From contig NZ_CP051204.2 in assembly GCF_012516375.2 (NCBI RefSeq), positions 1,054,001-1,118,000 on the forward strand: a stretch of DNA of 64,000 nucleotides, in the 5' to 3' direction. Below are positions 9,501 to 17,408 of this stretch, in pieces. Under the pieces are notes generated by a model. That model ran no database searches. It had not been told where the DNA came from and was given only the letters and a program-made list of their open reading frames with translations. Each line of letters opens with the position of its first letter. The first letter of the stretch is position 1. A program made the position numbers and the translations under genes. Source of the stretch: Chitinophaga oryzae (GTDB lineage Bacteria; Bacteroidota; Bacteroidia; Chitinophagales; Chitinophagaceae).

Positions 9501-9676
9501 GCGGTAAACTGGTGCAGCTGCCGGTGAACGGCCAGTTGGCCGAAGGCGCCCATACGAGGACCATCTCCGTATCAGGACTGCCGGCAGGGATGTATTTCCT
9601 CAAGCTTGTGCACAATGGAAAAGTGATGGTGAAACGGGTGATAGTGGGTAGTAATGGTATGCCTGCCGACAGATAA
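6530..9676 (+). CDS. secreted glucose/sorbosone-dehydrogenase-like protein with Ig, DNRLRE, F5/8C and T9SS domains
   Basis: A mosaic extracellular protein of about 1,048 residues. In order: signal peptide (to about VRSQ); a six-bladed PQQ-dependent sugar dehydrogenase (GSDH) propeller (about 25-365) with GERGLIGIAVDP, YHNGGGLSFGNDGKLYVSVGD and VWAYGLRNPF; an Ig-like domain (about 370-450, with YQWRKNG and DTGLYSVVVTN); a PKD-like segment (about 455-560); a DNRLRE/CBM96-like domain (about 640-815, with DAYVRDGTNAGTTWG and TITWNNKP); a discoidin-like F5/8C domain (about 825-945); and a type IX sorting tail (about 960-1045, with NAYPNPASS and LPAGMYFLKL). It would act outside the cell or on its surface, perhaps oxidising sugars or binding glycans. 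Start choice: ATG at 6530, with a second ATG at 6533. The gene appears monocistronic and ends at a shared terminator. Confidence 0.9.
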   Translation: MMKKRYAILLLLLLSVITVRSQTLPANFQRVQVVNGISSPTSLAFLPDGRILVCQETGQLRVIKNGALLSTPAVSLSVNSSGERGLIGIAVDPAFATNHYIYLYYTHTSGPHNRVSRFTMNGDIAGSETAILDLPTLSAIYHNGGGLSFGNDGKLYVSVGDNKVGNNASNLDSYMGKVLRINTDGSVPSGNPFSGGAQRSRVWAYGLRNPFTNSIDPVTGKIFINDVGESTWEEINDGTTGGRNFGWPTQEGNCTSGCSGFTNPLYRYSTNRDGSPPDGQGCAINGGTFFNGAISNYPATYNGKYFFLDYCGGWINYINPASPTRTAFATGLGGGMTYLKQGPDGNLYYLSRDNNALYKIVYTGTQAPVITTQPQPVTVPQGQTAVFNVTAVANPAPAYQWRKNGASISGATAASYAIANVQPADTGLYSVVVTNSAGSVTSNNARLTVSAPNTLPVATITAPLNNAKFRAGDTVSFAGTGTDAEDGTLPASAFHWWVDFHHANHVHPGPQTPDSVKNGKFVISAEGHTETDIWYRIYLSVRDSRGEQDTTYVELFPVTSSLSLQTQPAGLQIRLNDIPFTTPYSTPALSGMVRPMEAPSPQVLNGVTYIFDHWAHGGNRVQNITITDKDTTYTAVFKAAPAATLLKPTQDAYVRDGTNAGTTWGVSDSTFLITKVAPAGQLNNARETYLTFDLTSAASSVSSVVLRLYGRVDGTVATSVPVGAYPLSNTTWTEKTITWNNKPASGSTLLASTVLTNDTARYYTWDVTSYVQSELAAGRKKIAFVMKSQQAHDPRIFLNSKEAAANPPQLAVIGDSSGPGPVCIPAQASADDGNVAANAIDNDLNTRWSASGEQSIWFCLGTGTTTINGVDIAFYKGDTRRASFDIQVSTDGTSWTSVATGLQSSGTSTGFESFVFPAVTARHVRILGHGNNVNAWNSYSEVKFKTGTAPAAKETALAVMNAYPNPASSVVTVTFRLPSDGRTTLGVYDLGGKLVQLPVNGQLAEGAHTRTISVSGLPAGMYFLKLVHNGKVMVKRVIVGSNGMPADR

Positions 9677-9701
9677 CAGATAAATCCATAACGCTTAACA
9701 G

Positions 9702-9733
9702 AAAAGCCCCCGCGTTTTCGCAGGGGCTTCCTT
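9702..9733. terminator. bidirectional rho-independent terminator
   Basis: An 11-bp stem with one mismatch (9704-9714 pairing 9719-9729, TTTT loop) flanked by A-rich and T-rich bases. It lies between the convergent dehydrogenase-like and mqo genes and probably serves both. Confidence 0.8.
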
Positions 9734-9755
9734 ATATATACAGGTTAATCGCTGA

Positions 9756-11279
9756 TTAGTCCTGGTCTACCGCCTCCATGGCTTTCAGTTCCAGTACTTC
9801 GGTGGTCCAGTTACGCAGCTCTTCACACAGTTGCGGGTTGTTGAGCAACGACTGGCCGTAAGAAGGGATCATTTTTTTCAGTTTCAGCTGCCATGCTTCC
9901 GTTTCCACGTAGTCTTTAAAGCAACGTTTCAGCAGGTTGAGCATGATAGACACTGCGGTGGAAGCCCCGGGGGAAGCGCCGAGCAGGGCGGCGATGGAGC
10001 CGTCGGCTGCGCTGACAACTTCAGTGCCGAATTCGAGGATACCGCCATGTTCAGGGTCTTTTTTGATCACCTGTACACGCTGACCGGCAATTTCCAGTTT
10101 CCAGTCTTCCATGCGCGCTTCGGGGAAGTATTCGCGAAGTGCTTCCAGCCTGTCTTCCGGCTTCTGACGTACCTGCGCAATGAGGTATTTGGTCAGCGGA
10201 ATGTTATCGAGGCCGGCAGATACCATCGGGTGGATATTGTCCAGGCTGATGGATTTAGGCAGGTCGAGGAAGGAACCGTTTTTCAGGAATTTGGTGGAGA
10301 AGCCGGCGTAAGGGCCAAACAGCAGCGCTCTTTCACCGTCGATCATACGGGTGTCGAGGTGAGGCACTGACATGGGGGGCGCGCCTACAGAGGCTTTGCC
10401 ATATACTTTCGCCTGATGTTGGGCAATGATGTCGGGGTTGGTGCAACGCAGCCACTGACCACTTACCGGGAAACCACCGAAGCCTTTGCCTTCAGGGATA
10501 TCAGATTTTTCGAGCAGGGGCAGGGAACCGCCGCCGGCGCCGATGAAAACGAAGTCTGTTTTAACGACATTTTTTTCGCGGGTTTCGCGGTTTTTCACCT
10601 TGATCTGCCAGCTGCCGTCTTCCATTTTTTTCAGGTCGCGCACATCGTGATTAAAATGAATGGTAACGCCTTCCTGTTGTTCAAGATGATTGAACAGTGC
10701 ACGGCTCAAGGCGCCGAAGTTCACGTCAGTGCCTATTTCCATGTGCGTGGCAGCTACCTTCTGGTTCGGGTCGCGGCCTTCCATCACCAGGGGCATCCAG
10801 GCTTTCAGCTGTTCTTTATCTTCGGAGTACTCCATCTTTTTAAACAGATGGCATTGTTGCAAGGCTTTGTAACGCTTCTTCAGGTAGTCCACGTTCTCTT
10901 CTCCCCACACAAAACTCATGTGAGGGATACTCTGGATAAACGCTTGCGGATTCGAAATAATGTTGTTTTCTACCAGATAAGCCCAGAACTGCCGGGACAC
11001 TTCAAACTGCTCGGCGATATTCACGGCTTTTTTAATGTCTACAGAGCCATCCTGCTTCTGCGGCGTGTAGTTCAGCTCACAAAAAGCAGAGTGACCGGTA
11101 CCTGCATTGTTCCATGCGTCGGAACTCTCTGCAGCTGCCATATCCAGCCGCTCATAGATTTCGATGGTCAATTCTGGCTGCAGCTCTTTCAGGAGTGTAC
11201 CCAGGGTGGCGCTCATGATTCCTGCGCCGATTAAAACCACATCCGGACCTGTTTCAGACGTACGCTTGCTTCTAAACAT
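9756..11279 (-). CDS. mqo: malate:quinone oxidoreductase
   Basis: Oxidises malate to oxaloacetate and passes electrons through FAD to membrane quinones; a peripheral inner-membrane TCA-cycle enzyme. The 507-residue length and pattern fit MQO: the N-terminal FAD-binding [14 protein letters not shown] (about 14-27), the [23 protein letters not shown] block (about 51-73), the [12 protein letters not shown] block, [14 protein letters not shown] and the C-terminal [17 protein letters not shown]. There is no signal peptide, as expected. It is a single-gene unit with a TAnnTTTG -7 box about 20 nt upstream of the start and a shared terminator downstream. Confidence 0.97.
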   Translation of the reverse strand: MFRSKRTSETGPDVVLIGAGIMSATLGTLLKELQPELTIEIYERLDMAAAESSDAWNNAGTGHSAFCELNYTPQKQDGSVDIKKAVNIAEQFEVSRQFWAYLVENNIISNPQAFIQSIPHMSFVWGEENVDYLKKRYKALQQCHLFKKMEYSEDKEQLKAWMPLVMEGRDPNQKVAATHMEIGTDVNFGALSRALFNHLEQQEGVTIHFNHDVRDLKKMEDGSWQIKVKNRETREKNVVKTDFVFIGAGGGSLPLLEKSDIPEGKGFGGFPVSGQWLRCTNPDIIAQHQAKVYGKASVGAPPMSVPHLDTRMIDGERALLFGPYAGFSTKFLKNGSFLDLPKSISLDNIHPMVSAGLDNIPLTKYLIAQVRQKPEDRLEALREYFPEARMEDWKLEIAGQRVQVIKKDPEHGGILEFGTEVVSAADGSIAALLGASPGASTAVSIMLNLLKRCFKDYVETEAWQLKLKKMIPSYGQSLLNNPQLCEELRNWTTEVLELKAMEAVDQD

Positions 11280-11751
11280 AACCCCATTTTTATTCGAGGT
11301 GCAAAGTTACAATCAAATCATTTAGCGCGGGTAAGAAAATGAAGGATTAAGAGGAATATTAACAATCTGATTACAATTCTTTCTGAATAAATTGAAAGTT
11401 GAGCAGGATACAGGAAAAAGAACTGGTTGCAATCGATGGTTATTTTGGTTGCAGTTAATTGATAATCAATAAATTGCGTTGTTATGCATAGTGAAATATT
11501 ACATATGATTATCGCTTTTGCGAGATTGATATTATCTTGTGTGAGCCTGGTATTTTTTTAACGGGCAGGGCTATATCATCTGCCATTGTACTTTTCATGG
11601 ATGGAGAGAAGGGAACGCAGCGAAGTTGGTATACTTATCCAGCGGAAAAACAGCTGCAGAAAATAACCGGTAGTGGTCATTGATTTTTACCTTTCTGTTA
11701 ATATATAATGAGTAGCCAACGATTCCTTTCGGGAACGACTAATTTTAATGT
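11280..11751. other. AT-rich divergent intergenic region, 472 bases
   Basis: Lies between mqo (minus) and the metallophosphoesterase (plus). It is clearly more AT-rich than the genes around it. Besides the mqo -7 box I see no small ORF, tandem repeat or strong hairpin. The length is unusual for this gene-dense window. Confidence 0.45.
11302..11309 (-). promoter_or_regulatory. Bacteroidota -7 box for mqo
   Basis: Minus-strand TAACTTTG matches the TAnnTTTG -7 element of Bacteroidota sigma-ABfr promoters. It lies about 22 nt before the mqo start, giving a short leader. No clear -33 TTG element is seen at the usual distance. Confidence 0.5.
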
Positions 11752-12588
11752 ATGATGAACAGACGCGAATTCTTCCGCGGCGTATCTGCCGCCATCGTTA
11801 TCCAGGCTTGTGGCAAGATCGTCACCGCCGCCACCGGCAAGGATTTTAAGAACAAAACCGTATTCCGCTTCGCCATCGGCTCCGACTGGCACTACGGTGA
11901 ACCGGGAACAGCCTGGGAACAATACTACCGTGACCTGGAAAAAGCTTTCCGGGCCTACGAAAAAGACAATCCCTGCGCTTTCTTCGTGCTCAACGGCGAT
12001 GTGGTCCACAACGATCCGTCTTTCATGACGCCGGCTGCCACGCTGTTCAAACAGATCCACTCCCGCGTATACGCCACCCGCGGCAACCACGACCATGTGA
12101 CGCCTGAAGCATGGCAAGAGGCATGGGGTTTTCCGCTCAACCACGATGTGGTGATGGGCGATAACGTGATCCTCCTGGGCGATACCGCCGATATCAACGG
12201 GACTTACCTCAGTCCGGACGTGGCCTGGTTCCGCGAAAAACTGGAACAACATAAAAAAGCGGCCAACATCTTCATCTTCGTTCATATCACCCCCGTAAAG
12301 TGGACCAAACACGGTATCGACGCACCGGAGTTCCAGGCGCTCATCAAACAATATCCTAATATCCGCGCCGTGTTTAACGGGCACGACCACCAGGAAGACA
12401 GCGTAAAAATGCTCGATGAAAAAATCCCGTTCCTCTGGGATGGCCACGTAGGCGGCAGCTGGGGCGTGGAATACCATGGTTTCCGCGTGGTGGAACTCAA
12501 ACAGGACGGCAGCCTGCTGTCATTTGTGATGAACCCGTACCGGAAACAGGGAGAACAGACTTTCAAACGTGCAGACGTGCACAAATAA
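11752..12588 (+). CDS. exported calcineurin-like metallophosphoesterase
   Basis: A 278-residue member of the calcineurin-like phosphoesterase superfamily with all five metal-ligand blocks: D-x-H in SDWHYG (45-47), NGDVVH (81-86), RGNHDH (110-115), the lone His in FVHITP (about 178) and NGHDHQ (209-214). The dimetal site is therefore intact and activity likely; the substrate is unknown. The N-terminus MMNRREFFRGVSAA looks like a Tat-type signal (NRREFF), suggesting folded export. ATG codons at 11752 and 11755 are both possible starts. The SMI1/KNR4-like gene follows 34 nt downstream and could be co-transcribed. Confidence 0.88.
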   Translation: MMNRREFFRGVSAAIVIQACGKIVTAATGKDFKNKTVFRFAIGSDWHYGEPGTAWEQYYRDLEKAFRAYEKDNPCAFFVLNGDVVHNDPSFMTPAATLFKQIHSRVYATRGNHDHVTPEAWQEAWGFPLNHDVVMGDNVILLGDTADINGTYLSPDVAWFREKLEQHKKAANIFIFVHITPVKWTKHGIDAPEFQALIKQYPNIRAVFNGHDHQEDSVKMLDEKIPFLWDGHVGGSWGVEYHGFRVVELKQDGSLLSFVMNPYRKQGEQTFKRADVHK

Positions 12589-12622
12589 GCCGTATCTTTC
12601 CCGGCCAAAACAACAGCGAAAG

Positions 12623-13267
12623 ATGACGACACTGGAGACCATTGAGCAGGAACACGAATTCGAATATCCTGCATTATATAAACAACTGGACAGGGACGGG
12701 ATGCTGTCGTGGGGGAAACTGGGACCGGGATGGTATTCCCAGGAGTTTATGCGTGTGAGGGACAATCCGCCTTTTTTACTGTTTGCCAGCGATTTTGAAA
12801 TCATTGACCAGAAAGAAATTGCCGGAGAAGTGGCGGAAGGTATGTTGTTTGCCGACAAGAGCCACCGGTTTGTACCACTGGGCTACACCGGCGCCGGCGA
12901 CTGGTACGCTTTTTATTTTAACCTGAAAGACGGGGACGACGTGCCGATCGTAATGGTGTATCACGATGCCGATGAAGCCGTGATCATGGCCAAAAATCTG
13001 CAGGATTTTATTTTCGCGCGAATGCTTGAAGCAGTGCTGGAACAGGACCCTGAATATCCCGGCCTCATCTCGAGTGGCGATCAGGCCGCCAATTGCGCCA
13101 ATTTCCTGCGTACACATGCCCCTTATCTGTCGCCCCGCCAGCAGGAGATCGTGGCCCGCGTATACGAAAAGGGCGTCATCACCGAAAAGGAGCTGGGTGA
13201 CATATTGAAAGAAGAGATCAACTTTGACTGGCTGGACAGGAGCTTCCCTTATCAGACAAATGATTAA
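12623..13267 (+). CDS. SMI1/KNR4 (SUKH)-like protein
   Basis: A 214-residue cytoplasmic protein. The pattern WGKLGPGWYSQEFMRVRDNPP, then FEIIDQKEIAGE, HRFVPLGYTGAGDWYAFYF and VYHDADEAVIMAKN (first two-thirds) resembles bacterial SMI1/KNR4 or SUKH-fold proteins. In bacteria that fold often serves as an immunity protein against nuclease or deaminase toxins, but here no toxin gene is adjacent, so a role cannot be assigned. The C-terminal third (about 150-214) looks helical and carries LSPRQQEIVARVYEKGVI. ATG 12623 is preferred over the upstream in-frame ATG at 12569, because that one lies inside the preceding gene. Confidence 0.62.
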   Translation: MTTLETIEQEHEFEYPALYKQLDRDGMLSWGKLGPGWYSQEFMRVRDNPPFLLFASDFEIIDQKEIAGEVAEGMLFADKSHRFVPLGYTGAGDWYAFYFNLKDGDDVPIVMVYHDADEAVIMAKNLQDFIFARMLEAVLEQDPEYPGLISSGDQAANCANFLRTHAPYLSPRQQEIVARVYEKGVITEKELGDILKEEINFDWLDRSFPYQTND

Positions 13268-13273
13268 ATAGTG

Positions 13274-13301
13274 AAAAGCCGGCCCGTTAAGGCCGGCTTT
13301 C
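13274..13301. terminator. bidirectional terminator hairpin
   Basis: A perfect 10-bp stem (13275-13284 with 13291-13300) and a 6-nt loop, between convergent genes, with A-run on one side and T-run on the other. It probably ends both the SMI1-like and the SRPBCC transcripts. Confidence 0.85.
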
Positions 13302-13303
13302 TG

Positions 13304-13687
13304 CTACTCTTTATAAAAGTCTATCAGCGCGCCGAAATAGGCTTCCTGCCAGCCGGTAGTGATGTCTTCAAAAGCTTCATCCGGAATATTGGTATGCCGT
13401 AATTCCACATCGGTGCCCTTTTTACCGGGGTGCAGGATAATGGTCACGATAGACGGCGCTTCTTCATCTTCCCCGAAATACCATTGCTGCACAATCTTCC
13501 TTCCCGGTTCAAATTCGAGGTTCTTACCCACAATACTTTCTTCCCACAGGGCAAACTCCGATCCCGGCTCGGTAGACATTTCTGCTACTTCGCCCGTCCA
13601 CAGCTGAATGGTGGCCGGATTGGTCAGCGCTGCATATACTTCTTCCGGCGTTGCCGGGATGCTAAAATATTTCTTGAAATCTTTCAT
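13304..13687 (-). CDS. SRPBCC / AHSA1-type START-fold protein
   Basis: A 127-residue protein of the activator-of-Hsp90-ATPase-like (AHSA1) branch of the SRPBCC superfamily, whose members have a hydrophobic ligand cavity. Typical features are FKKYFSIPATPEEVYAALTNPATIQLWTGE at the start (about 4-33), the WEESIVGKNLEFEPGRKIVQQW core, an HPGKKGTDVELRHTNIPDE strand pair and a C-terminal helix with GWQEAYFGALIDFY. The ATG at 13687 gives the normal family length. Ligand and function are unknown. A -7 box lies just upstream. Confidence 0.85.
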   Translation of the reverse strand: MKDFKKYFSIPATPEEVYAALTNPATIQLWTGEVAEMSTEPGSEFALWEESIVGKNLEFEPGRKIVQQWYFGEDEEAPSIVTIILHPGKKGTDVELRHTNIPDEAFEDITTGWQEAYFGALIDFYKE

Positions 13688-13705
13688 ATCAGTTTTCTGC
13701 TTGCC

Positions 13706-13713
13706 CAAAACTA
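13706..13713 (-). promoter_or_regulatory. -7 box for the SRPBCC gene
   Basis: Minus-strand TAGTTTTG fits TAnnTTTG and lies 18 nt before the start codon at 13687, the same geometry as the boxes before mqo and the minus-strand DHFR-like gene. Confidence 0.45.
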
Positions 13714-13738
13714 GCCCATTTTGATTTATGGATTTAGA

Positions 13739-13867
13739 AATTTACGGATTTACGAATTTCGGGGATTGGGGATATTGCATTTATGTGGAATAATTTGACT
13801 AACTTTTTCAACAAAAATTTAACTAAACGCAGTGATCAAATCCCCGAAATTCGTAAATCCGTAAATT
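13739..13867. repeat. 29-bp perfect inverted repeat with 71-nt spacer
   Basis: Arms 13739-13767 and 13839-13867 are exact reverse complements over 29 bases, and imperfect pairing continues outwards for about 15-25 bases (left side from 13724, right side to about 13892). Each arm contains internal GGATTTACGAATTTCGG-type repetition. The spacer is AT-rich and non-coding. It could fold as a very long hairpin in RNA, or be a MITE-like or REP-like mobile repeat. It sits between the divergent SRPBCC and YdeI-like genes. Confidence 0.85.
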
Positions 13868-13905
13868 CCAAAATTTCAAAATCTATAAATCCAATAACGC
13901 AATAA

Positions 13906-13929
13906 CCAAATGACCAAATATCCAAATGA
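13906..13929 (+). repeat. three tandem 8-mers overlapping a start codon
   Basis: CCAAATGA, CCAAATAT, CCAAATGA follow directly on one another. The ATG of the YdeI-like gene (13910-13912) lies inside the first copy, so the repeat encodes the first residues MTKYPNE. Confidence 0.7.
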
Positions 13930-14497
13930 GCCTGTATTTTTCGAGACAGGAGCCGCCTTCCGCAAATGGCTGGATAAGAATCATCATAAAGCAGCAGAAC
14001 TGCTGGTTGGATTTTATAAAACCGGTACCGGTAAAAAATGTATGTCGTGGTCGGAGTCGGTGGACGAAGCCATTTGTTACGGTTGGATAGACGGGGTCCG
14101 TAAATCCATCGATGAAGAAAGTTACACGATCCGCTTTACCCCCCGCAAGCCTAAAAGCATCTGGAGCGCTATTAATATCAAGAAGGTGGAAGACCTTACC
14201 CGTGAAGGCCGGATGATGCCGGCAGGCCTTGCAGCCTTCAATAAGCGGGAACTGGAACGTTCCGCCATTTATACCTACGAACTGAAAGCGTCGGAGGAGC
14301 TCTCCGAGGAGTTTGAACAACAGTTCCGCGCCAACGAAAAAGCCTGGGCCTTTTATCAGAAAATGGCGCCCGGTTACCGTAAGCAGACAGCCCATTGGGT
14401 AATGACGGCCAAACAGGCCGCCACCCGGGAAAAGAGACTGGCCGAGCTGATACGGGACAGCGCTGCCGGCACAAAAATCAAAAGATATAACTATTAA
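13910..14497 (+). CDS. YdeI/OmpD-associated family protein
   Basis: A 195-residue cytoplasmic protein of the YdeI/OmpD-associated family, sometimes annotated as bacteriocin-protection. Family landmarks are FFETGAAFRKWLDKNHHKAAELLVGFYK (about 10-37), the MSWSESVDEAICYGWIDGVRKSID block (about 45-68), RFTPRKPKSIWSAINIKKVEDL (about 75-96) and the C-terminal RKQTAHWVMTAKQAATREKRLAEL helix. The biochemical function of the family is not known. The start codon lies in a tandem 8-mer repeat next to a large inverted repeat. The nitrilase gene follows 14 nt after the stop and is probably in the same transcript. Confidence 0.86.
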   Translation: MTKYPNEPVFFETGAAFRKWLDKNHHKAAELLVGFYKTGTGKKCMSWSESVDEAICYGWIDGVRKSIDEESYTIRFTPRKPKSIWSAINIKKVEDLTREGRMMPAGLAAFNKRELERSAIYTYELKASEELSEEFEQQFRANEKAWAFYQKMAPGYRKQTAHWVMTAKQAATREKRLAELIRDSAAGTKIKRYNY

Positions 14498-14511
14498 GAA
14501 TATACGAAACC

Positions 14512-15462
14512 ATGGAAAAATTAAAAGTAGCCACCGCACAATTCGAGAACAAAAGCGGAGATAAAGCGTATAATCTCGGGCAGATAAACGACCTGGCGGC
14601 CAAGGCCGCCGCTGATGGCGCACAGGCCATCGCATTTCATGAATGCTCAGTTACGGGGTACACTTTTGCCCGCCATCTCTCGAAAGAGCAGATGCTGGAC
14701 CTGGCAGAATTCATTCCGGACGGCCCCAGTATCCAACGGTTGACGGCCATCGCCCGTGAACATAATATCGCCATCCTGGCCGGCCTTTTTGAAAAAGATG
14801 CGGCCGACAAACTGTATAAAGCCTACGTATGCGTGGATAAAAACGGGCTGGTTGCCAAATACCGCAAACTGCATCCGTTTATCAACCCGCACCTGACCCC
14901 TGGTGATGAATATGTGGTGTTTGACCTGCTGGGATGGAAATGCGGCATCCTTATCTGTTACGATAATAACGTCATCGAAAACGTCAGGGCCACTGCTTTG
15001 CTGGGAGCCGATATCATCTTTATGCCGCATGTGACCATGTGCACACCTTCTTCCCGTCCGGGCGCCGGCTTTGTGGACCCTGCCCTGTGGCACAACCGTG
15101 AAGCCGACCCAACCTCCCTGCGGCTGGAGTTTGACGGCCTTAAAGGCCGCGGCTGGCTTATGAAATGGTTGCCCGCCCGTGCCTACGACAACGGCATATA
15201 CGTTGTGTTCTCCAACCCCATCGGTATGGACGACGACCAGCTCAAAAACGGCTGCTCCATGATCCTCGATCCGTTTGGCGATATCGTGGCAGAGTGCCGC
15301 CAGCTGGGCGATGGTTTCGCTATCGCCACGCTGACGCCCGAAAAGCTGCAGCAGGCGGGTGGTTACCGCTACCGCAAAGCCCGCCGCCCGGAGCTGTACC
15401 GTGACGTGATCGGGCAGCAACATACCTCCGAACAAAAGGTGGTATGGCTGGACAATAAATAA
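14512..15462 (+). CDS. nitrilase-superfamily carbon-nitrogen hydrolase
   Basis: A 316-residue member of the nitrilase superfamily, which hydrolyses C-N bonds of amides, nitriles or carbamoyl compounds. The catalytic Glu-Lys-Cys triad is visible: Glu44 in FHECSVTGY, Lys119 in KYRKLHPF and Cys149 in GILICYDNN. The middle insert with PSSRPGAGFVDPALWHN and the C-terminal YRYRKARRPELY are compatible with a cytoplasmic amidase of the aliphatic type. The exact substrate cannot be read from the sequence. It follows the YdeI-like gene by 14 nt, and the FecI-type sigma gene starts 55 nt further on. Confidence 0.9.
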   Translation: MEKLKVATAQFENKSGDKAYNLGQINDLAAKAAADGAQAIAFHECSVTGYTFARHLSKEQMLDLAEFIPDGPSIQRLTAIAREHNIAILAGLFEKDAADKLYKAYVCVDKNGLVAKYRKLHPFINPHLTPGDEYVVFDLLGWKCGILICYDNNVIENVRATALLGADIIFMPHVTMCTPSSRPGAGFVDPALWHNREADPTSLRLEFDGLKGRGWLMKWLPARAYDNGIYVVFSNPIGMDDDQLKNGCSMILDPFGDIVAECRQLGDGFAIATLTPEKLQQAGGYRYRKARRPELYRDVIGQQHTSEQKVVWLDNK

Positions 15463-15517
15463 GTTTTATTATTTTTAAAACTCCGGTCAGAACAAGAGGC
15501 AGCCGGGTTGGCCAACG

Positions 15518-16114
15518 ATGCATCCAATTCCACATAGTGAGACCGAACTATTAAAGCGTTTGGCCGGCGGAGACGCGGCCGCCTACCGCGAGCTGTTCGT
15601 ACGCCACTGGGATGCGGTGTATTCCTCTGCCCTGCTGCTCTCCCGTTCCCCTGATATCGCGGAAGATATTGCCCAGGAAGTGTTTGTCACCCTCTGGGAA
15701 AAACGTGCGCAGCTGGCACAGGTAGAGAAGCTGGACGCCTACTTCTTTATCATGGCCCGCAACCTGCTCTACAGCCGGCTGCGCAAACTTGCTTCCCAGG
15801 ATGCTTACCTGCAGTACCTGCAGGACTACCACCATGAAAATACCCACGGCGGCACTGAAACCAGGGCGGAATTCAGGGAACTGGAAAACGCCATCCATGC
15901 CGCCATCCGCCGCCTGCCTCCCCAGCAACAGAAAGTTTTCCGTATGAGCCGCTTCGATGGCATGGGCCATGAAGAAATAGCCCGCGCTATGGGGCTGTCC
16001 CGCATCACCGTTAAAAGTTATATCGTACAGGCGCTGGCTACCCTCCGGAAAATGCTGGAACATTACCCCGGCATCCTCCTGCTGGCCATCGCCACGCTCG
16101 CCCGCCATGCCTGA
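15518..16114 (+). CDS. ECF RNA polymerase sigma-70 factor, FecI-like
   Basis: A 198-residue ECF sigma factor. Region 2 is seen as AAYRELFVRHWDAVYSSALLLSRSPDIAEDIAQEVFVTLWEKR (about 21-63), and region 4 as RRLPPQQQKVFRMSRFDGMGHEEIARAMGLSRITVKSYIVQALATLRK (about 130-177). This is the Bacteroidota FecI-like type that pairs with a FecR anti-sigma and a TonB-dependent receptor. The anti-sigma gene starts 74 nt downstream and a SusC with an STN signalling domain follows, so it probably activates transcription of that SusC/SusD operon when the receptor is occupied. Confidence 0.95.
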   Translation: MHPIPHSETELLKRLAGGDAAAYRELFVRHWDAVYSSALLLSRSPDIAEDIAQEVFVTLWEKRAQLAQVEKLDAYFFIMARNLLYSRLRKLASQDAYLQYLQDYHHENTHGGTETRAEFRELENAIHAAIRRLPPQQQKVFRMSRFDGMGHEEIARAMGLSRITVKSYIVQALATLRKMLEHYPGILLLAIATLARHA

Positions 16115-16188
16115 AAAAAAATTTTTTCCGCAGCACCTCCCTTTCGTCCGTTAACGCGTCTTTACCGTTACAACGTCGCATACCGGCT

Positions 16189-17355
16189 ATGGAACCAACA
16201 CCTTTATCAACGCTGATAGCACGATATCTCAATGAAGAGCTGAGCGAAGAAGAAACCGCACAGCTCTGGGAAACCCTGCGGCAAGGCCAGGGTCAGGACG
16301 CGTGGGAAGAAGCCCTGCTGGCCCTGTTACAGGATAAAACCAGGCACGGTCAGGCTGACGCCGAACGGATGGAACAGATCTATGCTTCTATCCGTCCTGC
16401 CGATACGCCGGAGGCGCCCATCGCCCGCCGGCGCCGCTGGCTGTATCCGGCCGCCGCCGCCGTACTGGCGCTGATCATCGCTACGGCCGCTTTCTGGCGC
16501 TTCCGTCCGTCGCCGCCGCTGGCCGGTCATACCACTGCCCCCCTGCACCAGGTGATGCCCGGCGGCAATAAAGCGGTGCTCATACTGGCAGACGGCAGTA
16601 CTATCACGCTCGACAGTACCGCCAACGGCATGCTGGCACAACAAGGCAGTGTGCAGGTGGTACAGGTCGGTAATGGTCTGCTGGCTTATAAAGCCGGCGG
16701 CAACCATACCGCCGGAGCGGTGCAATACAATAAGCTGGCCATCCCCCGCGGCGGCCAGTTCCGGGTAACCCTGCCGGACGGCACCAACGTCTGGATCAAC
16801 GCGGCCTCTACGCTGCGTTATCCGACCACCTTTCCCGGGGCCGACAGGACCGTGGAACTTACGGGGGAAGCCTATTTCGAAGTGGCCAAAATGCCGGAAA
16901 AACCCTTCCATGTAAAAGCCGGCAATATGGACGTGCTGGTGCTGGGCACCCATTTTAACGTAATGGCATATACGGAGGAGGCCGCAGTACACGCCACCCT
17001 GCTGGAAGGCGCCGTGAAAATAAATACTGCCGGCGGCGGTACCGCGCTGCGGCCAGGACAGCAGCTCCGCATGGACCAGGCCGGCCAGGTGTCGGTGGTC
17101 AATAATGTAGACGTGGATGAAATTGTGGCGTGGAAGAACGGCTACTTCCAGTTCAACCATGAGAAATTACCCGGCGTTATGCGGCAGATAGCCCGCTGGT
17201 ATGATGTAGACATCGCCTACGAAGGCAATATCCCCGACCGGGAATTTGGCGGCAAAATTTCCCGCAACAGCAGCATAGAAGAAGTCCTGAAGATACTTGA
17301 GCTTAGTAAGATCCATTTCAGAATAGAAAAAAAGAAGATCATCGTCATACCATGA
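16189..17355 (+). CDS. FecR-type anti-sigma factor
   Basis: A 388-residue membrane-spanning anti-sigma factor. A short cytoplasmic N-terminal segment (about 1-82) that would bind the sigma factor is followed by one transmembrane helix (about 84-104, WLYPAAAAVLALIIATAAFW), the periplasmic FecR domain (about 180-280, with RGGQFRVTLPDGTNVWINAASTLRYP and TGEAYFEVAKMPEKPFHVKAG) and a C-terminal DUF4974-like domain (about 310-388, with NHEKLPGVMRQIARWYDVDIAYEG). In this class the periplasmic part senses the STN domain of the partner SusC. It lies between its sigma factor and that SusC gene. Confidence 0.95.
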   Translation: MEPTPLSTLIARYLNEELSEEETAQLWETLRQGQGQDAWEEALLALLQDKTRHGQADAERMEQIYASIRPADTPEAPIARRRRWLYPAAAAVLALIIATAAFWRFRPSPPLAGHTTAPLHQVMPGGNKAVLILADGSTITLDSTANGMLAQQGSVQVVQVGNGLLAYKAGGNHTAGAVQYNKLAIPRGGQFRVTLPDGTNVWINAASTLRYPTTFPGADRTVELTGEAYFEVAKMPEKPFHVKAGNMDVLVLGTHFNVMAYTEEAAVHATLLEGAVKINTAGGGTALRPGQQLRMDQAGQVSVVNNVDVDEIVAWKNGYFQFNHEKLPGVMRQIARWYDVDIAYEGNIPDREFGGKISRNSSIEEVLKILELSKIHFRIEKKKIIVIP

Positions 17356-17408
17356 AAACAACCGTTATGAAAAATGATTAATTAACACAGCAGGGGCCCA
17401 AAAAGAAA

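Noticed and set aside
11426..11435. Half of the LacI-type operator (TTGCAATCG) upstream of mqo
   Set aside because: Only one half-site matches; the other half does not pair, so it is not an operator.
12569..12622. Upstream in-frame extension of the SMI1-like gene
   Set aside because: It lies within the preceding gene and has no family similarity; the ATG at 12623 fits better.
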